DNA from: Streptomyces sp. NBC_01304
GTDB lineage: Bacteria > Actinomycetota > Actinomycetes > Streptomycetales > Streptomycetaceae
Assembly (NCBI RefSeq): GCF_035975855.1
Contig: NZ_CP109055.1
Coordinates: 10,540,001 to 10,604,000, forward strand
Length of the DNA stretch: 64,000 bases
Reading direction: 5' to 3'
Position 1 is the stretch's first letter. Each line of letters starts with the position of its first letter. The notes under the pieces were generated by a model, which was given only the letters and a program-made list of their open reading frames with translations, was not told where the DNA came from and searched no databases. The position numbers and the translations under genes were made by a program. Shown here piece after piece: positions 45,718 through 55,320 of the stretch.

Positions 45718-45749
45718 CGGCGGCGCGCGTGAGACTTGACGCCTTAGGA

Positions 45750-45779
45750 CCCTGAGGCGTCTGGATAGACACCTCAGGG
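45750..45779. repeat. Stem-loop upstream of divergent genes
   Basis: CCCTGAGG-C-GTCT (45750-45762) pairs with AGAC-A-CCTCAGGG (45767-45779), with one mismatch. GACGCCT/AGGCGTC pairing is an alternative fold. It lies between two divergent starts, so it is more likely an operator or element scar than a terminator. Confidence 0.5.
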
Positions 45780-45933
45780 CGGTAACTCGTCAAGCGGCAA
45801 TCGCACGTTGGGCGGGGAACGCGGTTTGTTCCTTTGTGTCAGGCCTCGCGTGGGCGTGGACCTGGCGAGGGCAGGCGATGGGTGGGGTTCGTAGGATCGT
45901 TGCTGATCGCAGTTTTCTTCTTGGGGGATCGGT

Positions 45934-46824
45934 TTGAATCCGCTTGGGTGGATCGGTGAGGCGTCCGATGTGTATTGCCTGGTGGTGGCGAAGGGTTTGA
46001 CTGGGCGTGAGTTGTTGCTGCGTCTGGAGGCTGACCCGGCGGACTTGTTCACGCCGCAGGATGAGGACGAGGCGAACGAGTTCCTGTGGGCCGGGATGGA
46101 GGACTACTGGAGTTGGGGTGCTGCCCGCGCAGGGGAGGCGAATGGGTGGGCGTTCGCTTTGGAGCCGGCCAGTATCTGGGCTGCGAGTCCTCGGAGGTTG
46201 GAGCGTGCCTCTGCCGGCACCAGCGTGGTGTGCTGCTGGTACGCGGACGGGAACGGGGAGCTCGCCTACTGGCAGGACGGCTCGTTGCTCACCAAGTTTC
46301 AAACGCCGACCCCGCAGGAGCGGTCCGGAGCAGACCCGGACCACCTACTCGAGGCGATGGGACGCGTCGGCCTCGCTGGTGAGGAGACCTCAGATCCCCG
46401 CCTTGCCGGGCTGGCGCTCGCCCACGAGGTGACCGGTATGGCCCTGTCGCAACAGGACACCATGCTCGTGCTCACGGGAAAGCTTCCGGCCGACGACGAG
46501 GAATGCGACGACGCTGACGGGGATGGCGATGAGCCGCTGTCGGGCGGCGTGTTCGACTATGTGGGCGGCCCCGTGGGCGAACCCCCGGTCGTGCGCGTGG
46601 TGGTGGGCGAGGTGGGTGCTCTGCCGCGCGGTGCCGGCGCCGAGCTCGACCATCGTGCGGCCGGTGAGGTCGCCGAGCACCTCCGCTCCGACCTCGCCTT
46701 GCTGGTACCAGTTCCAGCAGAACCGGTCGACGATCTCGACGGTGTCAGCCGTGGTGCTCGGGCGTTTCAGGGCCTTGCCACAGGCGGTTATCGGACTCTC
46801 TTTCTTGGATACCCCCTGCTTTAG
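45934..46824 (+). CDS. DUF6461-like protein with abnormal C-terminal tail
   Basis: Residues 1 to about 190 read as a DUF6461-type protein: DVYCLVVAKGLTGRELLLRL, WAFALEPASIWAASPRRLE and LALAHEVTGMALSQQDTMLV. The last 100 or so residues have an atypical composition. The opposite strand over that stretch encodes a methyltransferase fragment, so the tail is probably read-through into foreign sequence after the native stop was lost. TTG at 45934 or a nearby start; the family's role is unknown. Confidence 0.65.
   Translation: MNPLGWIGEASDVYCLVVAKGLTGRELLLRLEADPADLFTPQDEDEANEFLWAGMEDYWSWGAARAGEANGWAFALEPASIWAASPRRLERASAGTSVVCCWYADGNGELAYWQDGSLLTKFQTPTPQERSGADPDHLLEAMGRVGLAGEETSDPRLAGLALAHEVTGMALSQQDTMLVLTGKLPADDEECDDADGDGDEPLSGGVFDYVGGPVGEPPVVRVVVGEVGALPRGAGAELDHRAAGEVAEHLRSDLALLVPVPAEPVDDLDGVSRGARAFQGLATGGYRTLFLGYPLL
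46585..46760 (-). pseudogene. Class I methyltransferase N-terminal fragment
   Basis: The minus-strand frame reads TADTVEIVDRFCWNWYQQGE, then EVLGDLTGRTMVELGAGTA with RQSTHLAHHHA. VELGAGTA is a SAM-binding motif I. The rest of the enzyme is absent, and the fragment lies antisense under the tail of the DUF6461-like gene. Confidence 0.5.
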
Positions 46825-46831
46825 CTGGGGG
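46812..46831. repeat. IS200/IS605-like end hairpin
   Basis: CCCCC-T-GCT-TT-AGC-T-GGGGG forms a stem with a central T/T mismatch and is followed by AGGAATCG. Imperfect subterminal hairpins like this are recognised by TnpA at the ends of IS200/IS605 elements. No tnpA or tnpB is present in the window. Confidence 0.45.
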
Positions 46832-47006
46832 AGGAATCGAATCGTGAGCGGTTCTTGACGCGCTCACCAGCCGCTGAATGCCCTGGTAGAGCTGCTAAGG
46901 CTTGCTCCGCAATGATCTTCGGGTCGAAGTGGTCGCGGAGCGTGCGGCTGGAAGAGCCGCCGAGGAACAGGTGGTTGGGGATGTTCGCGATCCCTATGCT
47001 CGATGT

Positions 47007-47633
47007 GTGCAGTGGCATCAGGTGCTCGGCTTCGCGGCCGCAGTCACACCTCTCACAATGATTCCCGGTACCAGCTTCACGCTTGTCACGCAGCAGGTGA
47101 TCGCTGGCTCGCGGTCTGACGGCGTGCTCGTGTCGTTCGGCTCAGGGTGCGGACTCCTGGTGCACGCAACGCTTGCCGCAGTTGGCCTGTCGGCGCTGGT
47201 CATGTCTTCGGCCCAGGCGTTGACGGTAGTGAAGCTCCTGGGCGGCATCTATCTGATCTGGTTGGGCGTGACCACATGGCGCTCAGCACGTCGTGGCATC
47301 GAAGTGCCGCAACGGGTGCGGTGGCGCTCGCCGTGGGCTCGGCTTGGAGGCTTCGGGCAGGGGCTGTGGTCCAACGTCCTCAATCCGAAGGCGGCATCGG
47401 TCTATCTCACCCTCGTCCCACAGTTCCTCACGTCCAGCCGCCCCCTCGCGCCGCAGATCGCGACGCTCGCGGTCGTGCATGTGGCCATCGTCCTTGTGTG
47501 GCTGCTGTTTTGGACGTCTGTGGTCGCCGCCGCGCGCACGATGATCGACACGCCTCGATTCCGGCGAGGGATGAGTCGGCTGGCGGGAGCTGTGCTGGTC
47601 GGTCTGGGAGTTCGAACCGCAACGGCGAGGTAG
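47007..47633 (+). CDS. LysE/RhtB-family amino-acid exporter
   Basis: The 208-residue protein has six helices and the family pattern LGFAAAVTPLTMIPGTSFTLV, QQVIAGSRSDGVLVSFGSG, LGGIYLIWLGVTTWRSAR and GLWSNVLNPKAASVYLTLVPQF. The GTG at 47007 fits the usual family N terminus. No good ribosome site precedes it, because the upstream 170 bases look like transposon-end sequence, so its native promoter may be lost. Exports an amino acid or analogue, unspecified. Confidence 0.85.
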   Translation: MQWHQVLGFAAAVTPLTMIPGTSFTLVTQQVIAGSRSDGVLVSFGSGCGLLVHATLAAVGLSALVMSSAQALTVVKLLGGIYLIWLGVTTWRSARRGIEVPQRVRWRSPWARLGGFGQGLWSNVLNPKAASVYLTLVPQFLTSSRPLAPQIATLAVVHVAIVLVWLLFWTSVVAAARTMIDTPRFRRGMSRLAGAVLVGLGVRTATAR

Positions 47634-47842
47634 CCCACACCTCTTGGGCAGTCCCGCAGCCGCGACCACTGATGCAATGATCTTGCTGTGGCTGGCGTGA
47701 TCACGGCGATGCCAACTTTCCTGAGACCGGCATATCGGAGTCAATGCCTGAGGTCTCGGGTGGCGCAGCCGCATCACCAGGCCAATGACGATGTTGTTAT
47801 CGTTCGGCAGGTCCTATTTGTGCAGCTGAGGGAGGCTGGCGG

Positions 47843-48358
47843 GTGTCCGCTCTGGACTTCTATGCCCATGTCGCCACCCGCGGCGACGTACTCGGCGCCG
47901 GCCTCGGCTCGAGTCCTGACCGCTGGGAAGCCGCGCTGGGCGTGCGATCGGTTGACGTTCCCGGTGGCGGCCTCCTGCGGCGAGACCACGGGCTGGTGGA
48001 AATCAACTTCTCACCGGATCAGCCGGGGCGGCGGGGGCAGATGTCATGCTTCGGCTTCGGCGTGAAGATCCAAAGACTGCTGTACGGCCAGTCACCGGAC
48101 ACTGTGCCGCCACCGCTTGCGCGGGTGTACGGGGACTTCGCGTCCCGAGTCCGTTTCAAGGAACTGCAGGCAGCGGTCCTGGCCATGGGCCACACGATCG
48201 AACTCGACAAGGAGAACACGTCGCGGGACATGGACTGCTTTCGCGTATCCGAGTCCGAGGCCCGCATCCACGTCATTGTCGAGCCCGACCCGTACGGGTC
48301 GGGAGAGCCTGATCCAGACGGACACCAGGTGGGCGACGTCTGGTCCATCGACCTGTAG
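47843..48358 (+). CDS. Hypothetical protein
   Basis: The 171-residue protein starts MSALDFYAHVATRGDVLGAG and contains RDHGLVEINFSPDQPGRRGQ and RVRFKELQAAVLAMGHTIELD. The GTG start has GGGAGG eight bases upstream. No family recognised. Size and composition resemble immunity proteins of polymorphic toxin systems, but no toxin is adjacent. Confidence 0.65.
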   Translation: MSALDFYAHVATRGDVLGAGLGSSPDRWEAALGVRSVDVPGGGLLRRDHGLVEINFSPDQPGRRGQMSCFGFGVKIQRLLYGQSPDTVPPPLARVYGDFASRVRFKELQAAVLAMGHTIELDKENTSRDMDCFRVSESEARIHVIVEPDPYGSGEPDPDGHQVGDVWSIDL

Positions 48359-48541
48359 AACCGATGCCTCGACAGCGGCCGAGCCATCCCGAGGCTTTGC
48401 TTGGTCTCTACGTCACCCCCCCCGGTCTCCAGCTGGCCCATACCGCTCTTCTCCGGGCGGCATGAGCCAGCTGATGGCACCGGGAACGAGGCACGATTCC
48501 TGGAACGCTCGCGGACGCGTCGTGGACGGTCGCTGTACGCG

Positions 48542-49681
48542 TCAGCTGGCTGGAAGACCGACCGCCAGGGTCAGTTCAAGGACCCGGTGTGGCGATGCGA
48601 GATCCGGGAACAGCTCCCGCAGCTGCGACATCCGGTACCGGACTGTCTGGGGATGGACGAACAACGCCGCCGCCACCTCGTCCCGCCTGCCCTGGTGCAG
48701 CAGCCACTCCCGCAACGTCTCCTCCAGCCGTCGTGCGGTCGCGGCAGGCAAGGCCCGCAACGGTGCGAGGGCCCGGGCGCGCAGGTCCGCGAACGCGTCC
48801 GCGTCGGCGCTCAGCACCAGCTCGGGCAGGTGCTCCTCGGTGTCGCGGATTTCGGGGGAGAGGGAGCGCGCGCGTACGGCTCGTGCGTACGAGGCGGACG
48901 CACGGGTCCATGGCCGGGCCGGGCCGACCACGGCGGTGCGGTCGGTCAGCTGCCGCAGGAGATGTGGCCGGTCGGCATCGGGGATGAGCAGCACGCCGGT
49001 GGCGTCCGGCAGATCGTCTAGGACGAGGGTGCCCGGGTCGAGCGTGCGGTAGGCGGGCCGGGCATGGGCGGCGGGCAGCAGGACAGCGGTCAGTGAAACC
49101 GGAGGCTGCCACCGGGCCCGTTGGACTGAGGCCAGCAGCGTGTCGGGGCTCGCGTCGGCGAGGAGGTCGCGGGCCAGGTGTTCCAGGTGGCGCTCGTGTG
49201 CCCTGCCCTGGGCGGCCAGTTCGTCGGCGTGGCCCGCGGCGCTCGCGGCGGAGAGCTCGTCGATGTAGGCGAAGGTCAGCTCGGCGAACTTGGCGACCTC
49301 GGCGGCGGGCAGACCTGCGGTGACGGCACCCGCTGCCAGGCATCGCCAGGCCACGCGGGCGCCGACGCGGTAGGCGCTGAGCAGGGCATCCATCGAACGG
49401 CCGTCGCGCACCTCCCCGCGGCCCAGCTCGTAGGCCGCGTCACCGCCGTCGCCGCCTGTGGCGTTCCCGCTCACGAGGTCCAGGTAGTGCCCCAGGGCGG
49501 TGCGGACGGCCCGGCGGATGGTGGCGCCCATGCGTCCCGAAAGGGCGTTGGCGTACGGAGGGACCTCGTCGATGATCGCCTGGACGACTTCGTCGGCGGT
49601 GGTCTTCAGCACGGCCCGCAGCGCGGTGACCGTCGTCTCATCCAAGGCCAGTTCGCCGGCTCTGCGGATTGCATGGTTCAC
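48542..49681 (-). CDS. PucR/CdaR-type transcriptional regulator
   Basis: The 379-residue protein has a GAF-like/histidine-rich N-terminal region and the PucR C-terminal HTH_30 domain: LEETLREWLLHQGRRDEVAAALFVHPQTVRYRMSQLRELF. The GTG at 49681 follows AGGGA and matches the usual start (NHAIRRAGELALDE). It is divergent from a ferredoxin reductase-desaturase pair, its probable target, as in the common streptomycete arrangement. Confidence 0.9.
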   Translation of the reverse strand: MNHAIRRAGELALDETTVTALRAVLKTTADEVVQAIIDEVPPYANALSGRMGATIRRAVRTALGHYLDLVSGNATGGDGGDAAYELGRGEVRDGRSMDALLSAYRVGARVAWRCLAAGAVTAGLPAAEVAKFAELTFAYIDELSAASAAGHADELAAQGRAHERHLEHLARDLLADASPDTLLASVQRARWQPPVSLTAVLLPAAHARPAYRTLDPGTLVLDDLPDATGVLLIPDADRPHLLRQLTDRTAVVGPARPWTRASASYARAVRARSLSPEIRDTEEHLPELVLSADADAFADLRARALAPLRALPAATARRLEETLREWLLHQGRRDEVAAALFVHPQTVRYRMSQLRELFPDLASPHRVLELTLAVGLPAS

Positions 49682-49721
49682 GTTTTTGTTCCCTGCGAAC
49701 AATTCAGTCGACCAAATTTAC

Positions 49722-49737
49722 GTCCTGCGGTCAGGAC
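49722..49737. promoter_or_regulatory. Palindrome GTCCTG-CGGT-CAGGAC, candidate PucR operator
   Basis: This 16-base perfect inverted repeat is 32 bases before the ferredoxin reductase ATG, between the divergent regulator and operon. Confidence 0.6.
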
Positions 49738-49768
49738 TTTACGCCTTGAGGCGCACCAAGCTGGGGTC

Positions 49769-50824
49769 ATGACGAGTACAGCCCTGCGCAGCAGGGCGTG
49801 GAAACTGCTGGAGATGGTCACGACGCCGCTGCTGCCGTCGGATTACCTCGACCTGGTCAGCCCGCTGCGTGCGGGCGCCGACCTGCGGGGGCGCATCGAG
49901 GCTGTGCACCCCGAGACGGGTGACGCCGCGACCATCGTGATCAGGCCGGGACGGGGCTGGCGCGGCCACAGGGCCGGTCAGTACGTGCGGATCGGGATCG
50001 ACGTCGAGGGGGTGCGCCTGTGGCGTGCCTACTCCCTCACCTCGCCGACGAACCGCCCAGACGGCCGCGTCACGATCACGGTGAAGGCGATCGAGGACGG
50101 CAAGGTCAGCAACCACCTGGTCCGCAGGGCGAAACCGGGCACGCTGATCCACCTCGACCAGCCGACCGGTGACTTCGTACTGCCGCAGGCCAAGCCAGCC
50201 AAGGTGCTCTATCTGACGGCCGGCAGCGGCATCACGCCCGTGATGGGCATGTTGCGCGACACCAAGTTCGACGACGTCGTCATGGTCCACTGCGCGCCGC
50301 GGCCGCAAGACGTGATCTTCCGCAGCGAACTGCACGATCTGGCCGCGGAGAAGAAGCTGCGGCTCACCGAGGTGCACACCGACACGGACGGCATGCTCGA
50401 CATCGCCCGTCTCGACGAACTCGTGCCCGACTGGGCCGAGCGCGAGACCTGGGCCTGCGGGCCCGCGGGCCTGCTCGACGCCGCCGAAGAGCACTGGACC
50501 GAGCACGGCGTACAAGAGCGCCTGCACACCGAACGCTTCCGCCCCACCGTCGTCGTCACCGGCGACGGTGGTGAGGTCACGTTCAGCGCCACCGGCAAGA
50601 GTGTGGACGCGGACGGCGGCACGCCGTTGCTGGACATCGGCGAGGAGGCCGGCGTGCTCATGCCTTCCGGGTGCCGTATGGGCATCTGCTTCGGCTGCGT
50701 CACGCCGCTGAAGGCGGGCGCCGTCCGCGACCTGCGTACCGGCGAGATCACCGAGGCCGATCCCGGCGTCCTCATCCAGACCTGCGTGTCCGCTGCCGCG
50801 GGCCCCTGCGACATCGAACGGTAG
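49769..50824 (+). CDS. Ferredoxin reductase, electron donor for the desaturase
   Basis: The 351-residue protein has an FAD domain (YVRIGIDVEG, RAYSLTS), an NAD(P)H domain (LYLTAGSGITPVMGMLR, WACGPAGLLDAA), and a C-terminal plant-type [2Fe-2S] domain. The cluster ligands are Cys302, Cys307, Cys310 and Cys339 (CRMGICFGC). It reads straight into the desaturase gene, eight bases away. It resembles Mycobacterium Rv3230c, which feeds electrons to DesA3. Confidence 0.92.
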   Translation: MTSTALRSRAWKLLEMVTTPLLPSDYLDLVSPLRAGADLRGRIEAVHPETGDAATIVIRPGRGWRGHRAGQYVRIGIDVEGVRLWRAYSLTSPTNRPDGRVTITVKAIEDGKVSNHLVRRAKPGTLIHLDQPTGDFVLPQAKPAKVLYLTAGSGITPVMGMLRDTKFDDVVMVHCAPRPQDVIFRSELHDLAAEKKLRLTEVHTDTDGMLDIARLDELVPDWAERETWACGPAGLLDAAEEHWTEHGVQERLHTERFRPTVVVTGDGGEVTFSATGKSVDADGGTPLLDIGEEAGVLMPSGCRMGICFGCVTPLKAGAVRDLRTGEITEADPGVLIQTCVSAAAGPCDIER

Positions 50825-50831
50825 GAGCACC

Positions 50832-51950
50832 TTGACCGCCATCGACCCCACCGCCCACCTGACCGCCGATCAGATCGAGGAGCTGGGCCGCGAGCTGGAC
50901 GCGATCCGCGACGAGGTGATAGCCGGCCGCGGCGAGAAGGACGCCGCGTACATCCGTAAGGTCATCTCGGCGCAGCGCAAGCTCGAGCTGGCCAGCAGGG
51001 GCGTGCTGTTGTTCTCGCTCTTCCCGCCCGCGTGGGTGCTCGGCACCGCCGGCCTGTCCGTGGCGAAAATCATGGACAACATGGAGATCGGTCACAACGT
51101 CCTGCACGGCCAGTGGGACTGGATGCGCGACCCGAAGATCCACTCCACCACCTGGGAGTGGGATCACGTCTCGCCGTCCGAGCAGTGGAAGCACTCGCAC
51201 AACGAGCTGCACCACACCTACACCAACGTGATCGGCAAGGACAACGACCTCGGCTACGGCATCATGCGCGTCGACGAGGACCAGAAGTGGCACCCGTTCC
51301 ACCTCGGCCAGCCGCTGTGGAACTTCCTCAACGCCTGCTTCTTCGAGTACGGCATCGCCGCCTACGACCTGGAGCTTGGCAAGAACCTGCACAAACGCCG
51401 CCGCAACAACCCGGCCTTCCGCGCGCGGGCCAAGGCCGTGGGCCGCAAGATCCGCAAGCAGGTACTCAAGGACTACGTGATCCACCCGCTCCTCTCGGGC
51501 CCGTCGTTCCTCCCCACGCTCGCCGCCACGTTCACCGCGAACCTGGCCCGCAACATCTGGTCCCACTCAGTGATCATGTGCGGGCACTTCCCCGAGGGCG
51601 TGCAGGTCTTCGAGCGCCACTCGATCAAGGGCGAGACGCGCGGCCAGTGGTACCTGCGACAGATGATGGGCTCGGCGAACATCAGCGGCAGCACGGCCAT
51701 GCACTTCATGACCGGCAACCTGTCGCACCAGATCGAGCACCACCTGTTCCCCGACCTGCCGAGCAACCGCTACGCCGAGGTAGCGGTGAAGGTGCGTGCG
51801 CTGTTCGAAAAGTATGAGCTCCAGTACGTCACCGGGCCGCTGCCCAAGCAGGTGTTCTCCGCGTGGAGGAAAGTCTTCCGGCTCTCGCTGCCGAACCAGA
51901 AGCCCAAGGCCGCGACGCCGGACCGCGAGCAGGAACTCGTCGCGGCCTGA
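50832..51950 (+). CDS. Membrane acyl-CoA / fatty-acid desaturase
   Basis: The 372-residue protein has three His boxes: HNVLH (His88-92), HSHNELHH (His121-128) and HQIEHH (His299-304), which bind the di-iron site. Hydrophobic pairs lie near residues 55-80 and 210-235. TTG start with TAGGAG before it. With the preceding reductase it introduces a double bond into fatty acyl chains. Regulated probably by the divergent PucR protein. Confidence 0.93.
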   Translation: MTAIDPTAHLTADQIEELGRELDAIRDEVIAGRGEKDAAYIRKVISAQRKLELASRGVLLFSLFPPAWVLGTAGLSVAKIMDNMEIGHNVLHGQWDWMRDPKIHSTTWEWDHVSPSEQWKHSHNELHHTYTNVIGKDNDLGYGIMRVDEDQKWHPFHLGQPLWNFLNACFFEYGIAAYDLELGKNLHKRRRNNPAFRARAKAVGRKIRKQVLKDYVIHPLLSGPSFLPTLAATFTANLARNIWSHSVIMCGHFPEGVQVFERHSIKGETRGQWYLRQMMGSANISGSTAMHFMTGNLSHQIEHHLFPDLPSNRYAEVAVKVRALFEKYELQYVTGPLPKQVFSAWRKVFRLSLPNQKPKAATPDREQELVAA

Positions 51951-51989
51951 TTCCCGGTAGGGGTTCGGATCGTTAGGGTACCGGCGGGA

Positions 51990-52027
51990 CCGCCCGGTCC
52001 GCTGAGATCCGTTGCGGACGGTGGGCG
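51990..52027. terminator. Terminator-like stem after the desaturase
   Basis: CCGCCC-G-GTCCGC (51990-52002) pairs with GCGGAC-GG-TGGGCGG (52014-52027), with small internal bulges, 40 bases after the desaturase stop. The remaining bases to 52315 hold nothing I recognise. Confidence 0.6.
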
Positions 52028-52315
52028 GCCGCGACATCGGAGCGTACGACACGGGTTCCGGGCGGCCCGGTGCCCGGCTGCGCTGCCTGGACGTGGCAGC
52101 AAACGCTCAGCCCGGCTGGGTACACCGATGCACCTGCTAGGGGTACTCGGCTGTGATCATCAGGTTTGGTGGACATCAACTCTCTTGTGGCAACGGGGCT
52201 TTCGGCGGGTTTCTGTCGAGGACGTGACGGATAGCGTGGATGCCATGCTGGTCACGGCGCGATGCCGTCGTCAGACGTGCTCCGTGCTCCGTCCAGAGCG
52301 GCGGACGGGGCGTTG

Positions 52316-52921
52316 TTATGCAGGGGTGCTGAGCGGCGGGTGTTCGAGCACGCGGGGCTTGTACTCGACCAGCTGGATGCGGCCGTCGAAGGTGCGGTGT
52401 TGGGTCATCTCGAGGGCAACGTCCGGATATCCGTCGTAGATGCGTTCTTCGCCTGTGGCTCCGGTGATCACGGGGAACATCACGACCCGGAAGCGGTCGA
52501 CGAGTCCGGCTCGTAGCAGGGACCGGCACAGGCTGAGGCTGCCGATCGTGCTGAGGAGCCCCGGGCCGCTCGACTTCATGGCGCGGACCGCCTCGACGGC
52601 GTCGTCACGGACGAGTGTGGAGTTGGCCCACGTCAGTGGCTCCTTGAGTGAGGAGGAGAACACCACCTTGGGCGCCTGCGTGAGTTCGTCGACGGATGCC
52701 TCTTCTTCGGGCCTGAACTCGTCTTGGCCCTGGGGGACCTGGCCTGCGGCGAAGCCCGACATCAGGCGGTAGGTGTTCGCTCCCATCAGGTAGGTGGCCT
52801 TGGGTTGTTCGCCGAGCCATGCGAGGTACTCCGGGCCCTCCAGGCCCCAGAACCCGGGCCATCCCTCTCCCGATGCGTGGCCGTCGAGGGAGGTGATGAA
52901 GTCGACGAGAAGCTCCGACAT
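52316..52921 (-). CDS. Dihydrofolate reductase-like (RibD C-terminal type) protein
   Basis: The 201-residue protein has the DHFR-like fold pattern: LLVDFITSLDGHASG, then ATYLMGANTYRLMSGF, KVVFSSSLKEPLTW and LLSTIGSLSLCRSLLRAGLVDRFRV. This is the YyaP/YwjB group, widespread in streptomycetes as dihydrofolate reductase family protein. It is unlikely to be the main folate enzyme. Single gene. Confidence 0.88.
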   Translation of the reverse strand: MSELLVDFITSLDGHASGEGWPGFWGLEGPEYLAWLGEQPKATYLMGANTYRLMSGFAAGQVPQGQDEFRPEEEASVDELTQAPKVVFSSSLKEPLTWANSTLVRDDAVEAVRAMKSSGPGLLSTIGSLSLCRSLLRAGLVDRFRVVMFPVITGATGEERIYDGYPDVALEMTQHRTFDGRIQLVEYKPRVLEHPPLSTPA

Positions 52922-53312
52922 GGCGGTGTCCTTTCCTACGGTGTCACGAGCTTGGACTGGCCGGAGGTCACAAACTCATCGGCCGCGCAGTGGAGCAACG
53001 AGGAAACCCGTCCCACACCTGGAACCCGCGACGAGGCATGGTCAGTGACTTGTGTCATGAGACGCTGTGGCATCACAAGTCGGCTCAACGGCCCCTGTGG
53101 GATTTAGCTGAGGTCACACCCGTAGGGGAAGCCCGTCGGCAGCACTGGGCCACCGCGCCCCGCACAGCTCGCTTCTGATCAGGGCGATGTGGATGTCCTG
53201 GGAGCTGAATCCGGTCTCGAGGCCAGCGCCGCCCGGCGGCGGTTCGAGCAGCTGCTCTACACCAAGATCGCCGCGCCGCTGGCGGTCGCAGACTTCCCTC
53301 TCTCGCCGGACG
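52922..53312. other. Intergenic region, no gene recognised
   Basis: Around 390 bases between two minus-strand genes. A frame at 53189 reads FEQLLYTKIAAPLAVADF, which has some protein-like character, but I could not place it. Possibly decayed. Confidence 0.35.
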
Positions 53313-53633
53313 CTAGCCATTTTCCCGGCCTGGCAGCGGTGCGCCGTCCAGGAAGGCGTGATAAGCATCTGCGGCGTCGGGCTCAATCTCGGGGCCGGAG
53401 GGGCCATAGCGGGTGTCGGTGCGGTCCCGCTTCGGGCCGGAGACCCAGAACTCCTCGCCGGTCGCAACGTCGTAGAAGTTGGCGTCGGACATCCCCTCTG
53501 CCCGGCGCAGAGTCTGCCCATGGAAGTACGCAGTGCTCCAGGTCTTGGAGAAGTCCACCCAGCCGATCCAAGAAGGGCCCCGATCGGTGTCGTAATCCGT
53601 CTTGAGCTGCACAAACATGATGCGTCGAGGCAT
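53313..53633 (-). CDS. Small conserved hypothetical protein
   Basis: The 106-residue protein reads RRIMFVQLKTDYDTDRGPSW, with HGQTLRRAEGMSDANFYDVATGEEFWVSGPK split across the core, and ends LDGAPLPGRENG. I recall near-identical short proteins in many streptomycetes, without a known role. Start 53633, or 53618 (MFVQLK). It is likely real despite the absence of a clear ribosome site. Confidence 0.65.
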   Translation of the reverse strand: MPRRIMFVQLKTDYDTDRGPSWIGWVDFSKTWSTAYFHGQTLRRAEGMSDANFYDVATGEEFWVSGPKRDRTDTRYGPSGPEIEPDAADAYHAFLDGAPLPGRENG

Positions 53634-54495
53634 GTATCCAGAGTCGCAGAGATCTCGTGGAACCGCATCTATGCCCAGCACTTTCACAACAGGCCCTAGT
53701 TGCGGACGTATTCGTCCTTTCCTGCGGCCGAGGCTTTGGACGAACGCTTCGAGTGATCGCCGATGCACTGACCGTCCTTCGGGGCGGAGGGTGGACGGAC
53801 CATCGGGGGCATGACCTGGGTTTCGGGCGGGGTGCGCGTATCCATGGTCCGGGTCATGATCTACGCCGCCGCACACTTTGTCGGAACGAGCGCACCTCGT
53901 AGATCCATGTACACGTTAAGCGCGGTTGAGTGCGCCTTCTTTACCGGGCGAGTGCGGAGAACACTGAGGTCACCGACGCTATCCGTCAGTTTTTGTTGAC
54001 TCGGTAGTTGAGCCATCGCGTATGTCTGGCGCCCTTGTGAGGCTTTCCTCCCACGCTTGACGGTGACTCGAACGTCGAGCAGACCAAAGGGAGTTTCATG
54101 GCTGTGTCGTGCAGTTCGACGACAGTGTGGGGACCGCGGAACACCATCGCAATCGAGGAGACGGTACCTGCGGCGGTCCCGTTTCATCACGTCCATCCTC
54201 GGCTGTCTCTGGTTCTTGGGATCGGCGATAGGCCGATGGCGGCGCCGTATGCACTGCCTGAAGGTGCCGAGCGGTATCGCCGCTGCGCATCGACCGCAGT
54301 GAGCATTCCCCTACACCTACACCTTCACCCAGGCCTGGCTGGAGAGCCAGGTTGCCGAACTGCACACCTGGCGCAAGGTCGCCGAGTCCACCGACCACGA
54401 CGACCAGACAGTCGATGTCCGATAGAAACTCAGCTGCCAAGCAGATCGCTCAGTCATGCCGACAGTCATATCTCTACGAGATCGCGTTACGGCCT
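53634..54495. other. Gene-poor stretch with one truncated gene tail
   Basis: This 860-base region holds no full gene I can support. At 54312-54425 (+) a frame reads YTYTFTQAWLESQVAELHTW, then RKVAESTDHDDQTVDVR and stop. It looks like the genuine C-terminal end of a lost protein. A lower-GC patch lies at 53930-54110. Confidence 0.4.
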
Positions 54496-54996
54496 CTAAC
54501 GGTCGGCGAGCTGGTCCTGGGTGTCTTGGCAGCCGCTTTCCCAGTCCCGGGTGTAGGCGGCCTCGATGTGGGAGGAGGCTTTCGCGGCCAGGCGGGGCCG
54601 GTCGCATTCGAAGGCGACGGTTATCTTCAGCTTCGCCCCCAACTTCGGCTTCTCGTCGAAGTGGAGGGAGACGGCTCCGGTGGCGGCGGCCTGGTCCAGG
54701 TATGGGGTGTGCGGCGTGGCGGATTCGGTTACGGCTACCAGGGCGTTGGCGTAGATCCTCGGCTCGTCACCGGGCTGCGTCGGGTTCTGCGGGGGCAGGC
54801 CGGTGTCGATGGTGGCCGGGCCGTACACGCTCTCCGTGTCGGCGAGCGCCCGCCTCAGCCAGGCCTGCCCGGCCTGATAGGCGTCCTTCTGGGGGTCCTG
54901 CTCGGCGAATATCGACTGCACGACGATGCCGACGGCGAGAGCCGCGACGGCGGCAACCGCGGCGCTGGCCACTGTGGGCCGCTTTCTGCGGGTCAT
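54496..54996 (-). CDS. Hypothetical membrane-anchored protein
   Basis: The 166-residue protein has Arg/Lys at the N terminus, a single helix (ASAAVAAVAALAVGIVVQSIF), then a soluble extracellular part with two cysteines (FECDRPRLA, ESGCQDTQ). It fits a signal-anchor protein. Family unknown; the charged start followed by a helix makes the ATG at 54996 credible. Confidence 0.65.
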   Translation of the reverse strand: MTRRKRPTVASAAVAAVAALAVGIVVQSIFAEQDPQKDAYQAGQAWLRRALADTESVYGPATIDTGLPPQNPTQPGDEPRIYANALVAVTESATPHTPYLDQAAATGAVSLHFDEKPKLGAKLKITVAFECDRPRLAAKASSHIEAAYTRDWESGCQDTQDQLADR

Positions 54997-55320
54997 GAGT
55001 AGTGCCTCCCCCTGGGTGGGGGCTCACGGTACGCGGCCAACTCCCGCCCGATGAAGGCCGGATCACCCTGCCACCGTTTGGTCCATGCACCCTGACATCA
55101 GACGCTTTAGGCACACCGTGAGAGTGGAAACCACCCCGATGAACCCTGCCCGCAAGCTGCACCACTAGCAGCGCCACTAAACGATGAACCTGATCGCCAG
55201 CCCGCCTGCGATACCGAGGACGCAGGACGGCAGGCCGACGACACGACGGCTGCGACGATCGACCACGCCCGCCCCGCGGGCCCCTACCGCTTCGTCCGCT
55301 GACGGTGTCCACCGCCTCGA
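54997..55320. other. Intergenic region, no gene recognised
   Basis: About 320 bases between the membrane-anchored protein and the cyclophilin gene. A CCCCC/GGGGG stem lies near its left end. No gene seen. Confidence 0.4.
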
